64,000 nt of DNA from Phymorhynchus buccinoides (lineage: Eukaryota; Mollusca; Gastropoda; Neogastropoda; Raphitomidae), in NCBI GenBank assembly GCA_017654935.2, contig CM065698.1, positions 1,435,354 through 1,499,353 of the forward strand, given 5' to 3'. Shown one piece after another: positions 1 through 64,000 of this stretch; position 1 is the stretch's first letter; each line of letters begins with the position of its first letter. Below the pieces are notes generated by a model, which ran no database searches, was not told the origin of the DNA, and saw nothing but the letters and a program-made list of their open reading frames with translations. A program made the position numbers and the translations under genes.

Positions 1-139
1 GCATGCTCCATTTAATAGATCAAGTTGTAATGGAAGTTTTAGTTGGATTAAAATTTTCCCTCAAGCATAATTGATTAACAAAGTGTTTGAAAACAAATGC
101 AATATGACGCTGAACCAAGTTGCATTTAATGCTTTACTG

Positions 140-192
140 GTGCTGGCAGTAACCCCCCCACCTTCATTTCCCAAGTTGAACAGTTATTGACT
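140..192 (+). repeat. decayed partial copy of exon 1
   Basis: The stretch contains gctggcagt, ccccccaccttc and caagttgaacag in the order found in exon 1 (GCTGGCAGT, CCCCCACCTTC, CAAGTCCAGCAG) but with indels. It sits just before the exon 1 acceptor array and looks like an older, larger duplicate. Confidence 0.6.
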
Positions 193-220
193 CTCATATA
201 CCATGACTCCAGTTTTTGTC

Positions 221-1633
221 ACAGCATGTGTGCTCTGTATCCCTTGATTTGCTGTTTGCTGTGCCCCAGGTGTTGATGCTGTGTGCTCTGTATCCCTTGA
301 TTTGCTGTTTGCTGTGCCCCAGGTGTTGATGTTGGCAGTGAACAGCATGTGTGCTCTGTATCCCTTGATTTGCTGTTTGCTGTGCCCCAGGTGTTGATGC
401 TGTGTGCTCTGTATCCCTTGATTTGCTGTTTGCTGTGCCCCAGGTGTTGATGTTGGCAGTGAACAGCATGTGTGCTCTGTATCCCTTGATTTGCTGTTTG
501 CTGTGCCCCAGGTGTTGATGTTGGCAGTGAACAGCATATGTGCTCTGTATCCCTTGATTTGCTGTTTGCTGTGCCCCAGGTGTTGATGTTGGCAGTGAAC
601 AGCATACGTGCTCTGTATCCCTTGATTTGCTGTTTGCAGTGCCCCAGGTGTTGATGTTGGCAGTGAACAGCATGTGTGCTCTATATTCCTTGATTTGCTG
701 TTTGCTGTGCCCCAGGTGTTGATGTTGGCAGTGAACAGCATACGTGCTCTGTATCCCTTGATTTGCTGTTTGCTGTGCCCCAGGTGTTGATGCTGTGTGC
801 TCTATATTCCTTGATTTGCTGTTTGCTGTGCCCCAGGTGTTGATGTTGGCAGTGAACAGCATGTGTGCTCTATATCCCTTGATTTGCTGTTTGCTGTGCC
901 CCAGGTGTTGTTGCTGTGTGCTCTATATTCCTTGATTTGCTGTTTGCTGTGCCCCAGGTGTTGATGCTGTGTGCTCTATATTCCTTGATTTGCTGTTTGC
1001 TGTGCCCCAGGTGTTGATGCTGTGTGCTCTATATTCCTTGATTTGCTGTTTGCTGTGCCCCAGGTGTTGATGCTGTGTGCTCTATATTCCTTGATTTGCT
1101 GTTTGCTGTGCCCCAGGTGTTGATGCTGTGTGCTCTATATTCCTTGATTTGCTGTTTGCTGTGCCCCAGGTGTTGATGCTGTGTGCTCTATATTCCTTGA
1201 TTTGCTGTTTGCTGTGCCCCAGGTGTTGATGTTGGCAGTGAACAGCATGTGTGCTCTATATTCCTTGATTTGCTGTTTGCTGTGCCCCAGGCGTTGATGC
1301 TGTGTGCTCTATATGATATTCCTTGATTTGCTGTTTGCTGTGCCCCAGGTGTTGATGCTGTGTGCTCTATATTCCTTGATTTGCTGTTTGCTGTGCCCCA
1401 GGTGTTGATGTTGGCAGTGAACAGCATGTGTGCTCTATATTCCTTGATTTGCTGTTTGCTGTGCCCCAGGTGTTGATGCTGTGTGCTCTATATGATATTC
1501 CTTGATTTGCTGTTTGCTGTGCCCCAGGTGTTGATGCTGTGTGCTCTATATTCCTTGATTTGCTGTTTGCTGTGCCCCAGGTGTTGATGCTGTGTGCTCT
1601 ATATTCCTTGATTTGCTGTTTGCTGTGCCCCAG
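221..1633 (+). repeat. acceptor-type tandem array before exon 1 (~24 units)
   Basis: The short unit is 53 bp and comprises intron (tgtgctctatattccttg), the acceptor tgctgtgccccag and the first ten bases of exon 1. Longer units add ttggcagtgaacagc, which is exon 1 sequence lacking an internal CTGAAGGAGC. About 24 ccccag/GTGTTG junctions are present, the last being the real exon. Reading past any upstream junction meets TGA in the next unit. Confidence 0.9.
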
Positions 1634-59344
<57,711 letters not shown>

Positions 59345-59600
59345 GTCAGTGATCGTCTCTATGGCCCTGTCTGTCCTCTTGAACTGGTCCTTCTTCACAG
59401 TGGCGTGGAATTGATAGAAGTTATAATAGAACAGTGAAGTTATAATAGAACAGTGAAGTTATAATAGAACAGTGAAGTTATAATAGAACAGTGAAGTTAT
59501 AATAGAACAGTGAAGTTATAATAGAACAGTGATGGATGGTTTTGAGTTAAACCATGTGAACTGTTCCTGCCGCATGGAAGAAAGTGGTGGTGAAATAGTC
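59345..59600 (+). repeat. 19 bp tandem repeat after exon 29
   Basis: About seven units of gaagttataatagaacagt between 59415 and 59530; the rest is plain intron. Confidence 0.9.
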
Positions 59601-60878
59601 TAAGACGTGCTACAGACCAATCCTCCTCCTCCTTTGATCGCTCAGACAATGTCCTGTCATATGACGTGCTACAGACCAATCCTCCTCCTCCTTTGATCGC
59701 TCAGACAATGTCCTGTCATATGACGTGCTACAGACCAATCCTCCTCCTCCTTTGATCGCTCAGACAATGTCCTGTCATATGACGTGCTACAGACCAATCC
59801 TCCTCCTTTGATCGCTCAGACAATGTCCTGTCATATGACGTGCTACAGACCAATCCTCCTTTGATCGCTCAGACAATGTCCTGTCATATGACGTGCTACA
59901 GACCAATCCTCCTCCTTTGATCGCTCGGACAATGTCCTCTCATGTGACGTACTACAGACCAATCCTCCTCCTCCTTTGATCGCTCAGACAATGTCCTGTC
60001 ATATGACGTACTACAGACCAATCCTCCTCCTTCTGATCGCTCAGACAATGTCCTGTCATATGATGTACTACAGACCAATCCTTCTTTGATCGCTCAGACA
60101 ATGTCCTCATATGACGTACTACAGACCAATCCTCCTTTGATGGCTCAGACAATGTCCTGTCATATGACGTACTACAGACCAATCCTCCTTTGATCGCTCA
60201 GACAATGTCCTCTCATATGACGTACTACAGACCAATCCTTCTTTGATCGCTCAGACAATGTCCTGTCATATGACGTACTACAGACCAATCCTCCTCCTTT
60301 GATCGCTCAGACAATGTCCTGTCATATGACGTACTACAGACCAATCCTCCTTCTTTGATCGCTCAGACAATGTCCTGTCATATGACGTACTACAGACCAA
60401 TCCTCCTTCTTTGATCGCTCAGACAATGTCCTGTCATATGACGTACTACAGACCAATCCTCCTTCTTTGATCGCTCAGACAATGTCCTGTCATATGACGT
60501 ACTACAGACCAATCCTCCTCCTTTGATCGCTCAGACAATGTCCTGTCATATGACGTACTACAGACCAATCCTCCTCCTTTGATCGCTCAGACAATGTCCT
60601 GTCATATGACGTACTACAGACCAATCCTCCTTCTTTGATCGCTCAGACAATGTCCTGTCATATGACGTACTACAGACCAATCCTCCTCCTTTGATCGCTC
60701 AGACAATGTCCTGTCATATGACGTACTACAGACCAATCCTCCTTCTTTGATCGCTCAGACAATGTCCTGTCATATGATGTACTACAGACCAATCCTCCTC
60801 CTTCTTTGATCGCTCAGACAATGTCCTCTCATATGACGTACTACAGACCAATCCTTCTTTGATCGCTCAGACAATGTA
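59600..60878 (+). repeat. ~56 bp tandem array (~22 units)
   Basis: The unit holds catatgacgtactacagacc, aatcctcctcctttgatcgc and tcagacaatgtcctgt. The number of cct triplets varies. The piece tttgatcgctcagacaa resembles the (GAA)n-adjacent end of the 31404/35369 dispersed repeat, so the array may have started from a copy of that family. Confidence 0.92.
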
Positions 60879-63012
60879 GGTATTCCAAAGGGGTTTTCAA
60901 TAATACATGCTACACATTGTCTGTTGCTACAGTTTGATAGATCTTTTGATCCTGATTAATGTGATACCAAAAACAAGTCTGTGTGGTAAAAAAAAAAAAA
61001 GTTATGACGTTTTATGTGATTTTTGGACTTAGAAAATTTTTCGGCAACATTTTTGTGCCATTTTCACTCGCACACAGCAAAAAAACATAAAGTCACAGAG
61101 ATCTCAAAGTTTTGGTTTTTAATCTTTATATACTGGTAATCAAACACACAAAATTTGTTGACATCAAATGCTTTACAAAAAAAGTTGTAAATCTCCAAAC
61201 TCGGTCAAAAATTAAGTTATTTCCACAGATTCTTGGAACAAAATCGCACAATGGGGGTATTTCAAAGGTCTGGTACACAGTTGTTTTCAGTACCATAACT
61301 ACAAAATCTTGATTACAACTTTATAGTGATAAAGAGATTATGCTCAATTTTTTTCAGAACTCTGTTTGTGATAGTTACATCATACTGGTCCAATGAAAAT
61401 GGTACATCATCGAATTTGAGCGCCTGGCCAAAAAGGATCAATTTTGAAGGTTTTTCAAATTGCTATAACTTTTTCATTTTTAATGCTACTGAGTTGCCCT
61501 TTATACCAAATTGTCAAGTTTTTAATGTCCTCTACTCTGAAAACAAGTAAAAGTGCTAAATTTACAAAACATTTAAAAATTTTATGCTTTTTTTAACAAA
61601 AATATTCAAATTTGTAATTTTTTCACATTTTCAACTTTCTTTCTTTTTTTTCCTGAATGAAAATTATGAATAAAAACTCATACCAAATTGTACTTCTGTC
61701 TTTTGTGGTTTTATTGGTGTGCTTTTTATTCTTGTGTATGATGTGTTATTATTTTTAAATATTTGTTGAAAATACCAACCGTATTGGAGATTTTGGCCAC
61801 CGCCAGAGCCTTCAGACTAAGGCCGTCGGCACCCCCCGGCACTTCATGGCTTTGGATGAGCGTGCCCCTTTACTCAATATTAACTAAAATGGTTCTATCT
61901 AAAAGAAAATTGAATGCTCTTTAAAACCATGTACTTTTTGAAAGGGTGGGGCAATGTTAAGCTGGTTAAAATTTAGTTCAAACTGTTCAAAATAAAATGT
62001 CTTATCGAAAATAGTATTTTTGCATAAAAGTTACACCGATCGAAAGCTTGGGGTTTCCTCTTCCCGTGACAACATGTTCTATTTTTATCCGACCAATGGG
62101 CATGCTCAAACAATTGCCAAAAAGGCGTGCAGCGCGTGACGTCAAGTGATCATTCACTAGCTGGCGGACAACAATACAACAAGGAACAAAAAACAAATAT
62201 TTTTGCATGATGCACATAGACTTGATTGAGTTATGCCGTAATGCATTATTCAAAATGACAACGTCAAATTCTTTGGCAAGCAATGCTTTGACAGGTGAGT
62301 TTCCCTCAGTCCTGAGAGGTTCCTGGCACATTCAGGTGGAAACCCGGAAGCAGGAATCAGATCTTGGAACCATTTCGCCACCTGCAACATAATAAAACAG
62401 AATATATGCGTCAGTTCTTTGATTTAACTTTTATTTTCCGAAATGAATACTTCCATATATTTTCATCTTTAGCAACTAAGCAAGACACCACAAGTGCTTT
62501 GCGTTAAGATTCTGTTGTGAAGTCCTTACATGAATTTAAACTTGAGGGAAAAAAAACCTTCAATCCACAGTCCAATTTTTTTTCCCCACCTGAAATATAA
62601 TTTTCCCATCTTTTTTTTCAAAGACAAAGTAAAATGAAGCTAATATTTAAATAATCTGAAACGAATCTCCAAAATTTATTTGAAAACTCCTAATTGGCCC
62701 ACTCCCAGTACGGTGATTATGAATCACATCAGGTGGTAGTTGACCTCCTGTCAGTCGTTGACGACCATGGATGTTGGGCCCTAGGTCAGGCAATGCAATA
62801 GAACATTGTATTAATTTAGTCGCACACACAGAACGAGAGAAAGGTTATGTGCGTATGTGCATGCATATTTGCATGTGTGTGAGCTATTAATAAAATTATT
62901 ATAATTATATTATGTCTTTGTTGAACTTCGTTTTTAAAATTTTAAGCGTATATATAAAATTTAGTCTCTCTCTCCCCTTAGTGTGTGTGTGTGTGCGCGC
63001 GCGAGAGAGAGA
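60879..63012. other. AT-rich intron with no recognised gene
   Basis: 60880-62000 is AT-rich with short open frames and no recognised domain or array. 62040-62300 is less AT-rich and contains gaccaatggg, gtgacgtcaa and an ATG followed 40 nt later by a good donor (see findings). 62300-63012 shows short T/C runs and a GT/GC repeat near 62980. The next mTOR exon is not found. Confidence 0.5.
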
Positions 63013-63168
63013 GCAGGCATGGGAATTGTCAGAGACAAAAAAATCTGAAAAGCCCCCCCCCCCCGCCCCCCCATTTTTACAGCATTAAAATATAATATTA
63101 TAAAAATTGAAGTATTTAGTAACTTAAAGTTTGCCTTTAAAAAAAAATTCGCGGACAATTCCCATGCC

Positions 63169-63171
<3 letters not shown>
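63013..63171. mobile_element. 159 bp MITE-like element
   Basis: An exact 18 bp inverted repeat gcaggcatgggaattgtc / gacaattcccatgcctgc encloses a C run and AT-rich core, flanked on both sides by GAGAGAGA. The (GA)n context hides any target duplication. Superfamily not determined. Confidence 0.75.
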
Positions 63172-63207
<36 letters not shown>

Positions 63208-64000
63208 AGGAAGTCAGTTGCCTGAAACTGCATCAAATTGTCTTAATTCAGGTACATCCACATGCACTGTGTGTTGTTGGGTCTTTAATTGTATGTTTAT
63301 TATTGGGTTGCTAGGTGCTTGAGTTAAGTTCCTTGTAGTGTGTGTGTGTGTGTGTAAAATAAAGCGTGCAGAAATCAAAATCTCATGTTTGTGAATGAGA
63401 AACAGCAGACCTTTATCAATCATTCAATGTATTGTTAGTGTGTGTGCATTCTCCAGTATCTGTTCATTGTTAATGAAACACAATATTGAGAACAATTGAC
63501 TGTTTTTTTGTAGTTTTGCTTAGCATTAACTAGTTTCGATTTTGTTGGTAGCCGTAGGTCTAGGCCAAGACAACGTTTACTTAGGCCTAGCATGATATTC
63601 CTCTCTATCTCAGAATCTGGGTTGAACTTGAAGTTGAAGATGCTTCACTTTACTGACTAAAGGTTTTCAATTCAGAAACAAACAGTTGAATCTTTTGCAA
63701 AATACATGCAGAAGTCTAGAAGCGCAATAATTTTAACCAAAACAATTACTGATTTGAATAAGTATTGGGCAAAAAACGAGGAAATATAATTCTGATCGAA
63801 AAACAGAATCGAATATTGCCAAGGGAAGTCACTCAGTCTAACTAGTCAGACAGACCATTTTTTCAACATCACGTGATCTCACATTTTGATCGATTTCTTT
63901 AAAATCTTTCAATTTTATTCCTAATTACATCTTTAAGCGTTAATAATAGGCTTTTTCCAAAACATCTATAATGGTTATGATCGGTTTACATGATGAGAAA
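63172..64000. other. intron end without recognised features
   Basis: A (GA)n tract to 63202 and a short GT run near 63345 are present. The remainder shows no exon, RNA gene or known element. Confidence 0.5.

Noticed and set aside
59497..60182. Minus-strand SYDRTLSERS repeat peptides
   Set aside because: Products of the 56 bp array; frequent frame breaks and no gene context.

Overview
The window is animal nuclear DNA. It has short exons split by GT-AG introns, and the introns are full of microsatellites, minisatellites, tRNA-derived SINEs, non-LTR tails, a DIRS-like remnant and DNA transposons. The repeat types (SINE tails of the GCGCTTTA/ATT kind, AGAAGAAG-tailed SINEs) together with the protein divergence suggest a lophotrochozoan, most likely a mollusc such as a gastropod. 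That placement is inference.

One gene explains all recognisable coding sequence: the plus-strand gene for the protein kinase mTOR (MTOR). I place 29 internal exons between 1634 and 59344. They total 3,976 nt (1,325 codons plus 1 nt), with compatible phase at every junction. They match human mTOR from about residue 169 to about 1524: most of the N-terminal HEAT solenoid, the middle HEAT solenoid and the start of the FAT domain. The start codon and first exons lie upstream. The rest of FAT, FRB, the kinase domain and FATC lie downstream of 64000. No kinase residue is in the window.

The striking property is the architecture of the introns. At 25 of the 29 exons an adjacent intron carries partial copies of that same exon, usually including its splice site. 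These range from fresh tandem arrays to strongly decayed singletons. The largest are acceptor-type copies before exon 6 (8204-11443, about 100 units), donor-type copies after exon 24 (40290-42000, about 24 units), after exon 25 (42725-46645, split by two 1.3 kb transposons) and after exon 27 (49735-56540). Two arrays keep the reading frame. The array before exon 6 has units of 27, 30 or 33 bp. The array after exon 11 has a 90 bp unit, open through and in frame. Alternative splice-site use there would lengthen mTOR without a frameshift.

Layout: 1-8070 holds exons 1-5 with a 1.16 kb CAGGGGTG-ended transposon at 3481-4643. 8204-19505 holds exons 6-11, arrays and non-LTR remnants. 19903-21967 holds a 966 bp TIR element and a 691 bp foldback element. 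22106-42756 holds exons 12-25, arrays and SINEs. 42757-49712 holds two copies of a CAGTGTTG-ended transposon and exons 26-27. 49735-57454 holds the long exon-27 array, interrupted by a scrambled DIRS-like segment. 57455-59344 holds exons 28-29. 59345-64000 is intron with one 56 bp array, AT-rich sequence and a small TIR element. No second gene, rRNA, genuine tRNA gene or CRISPR array was found.
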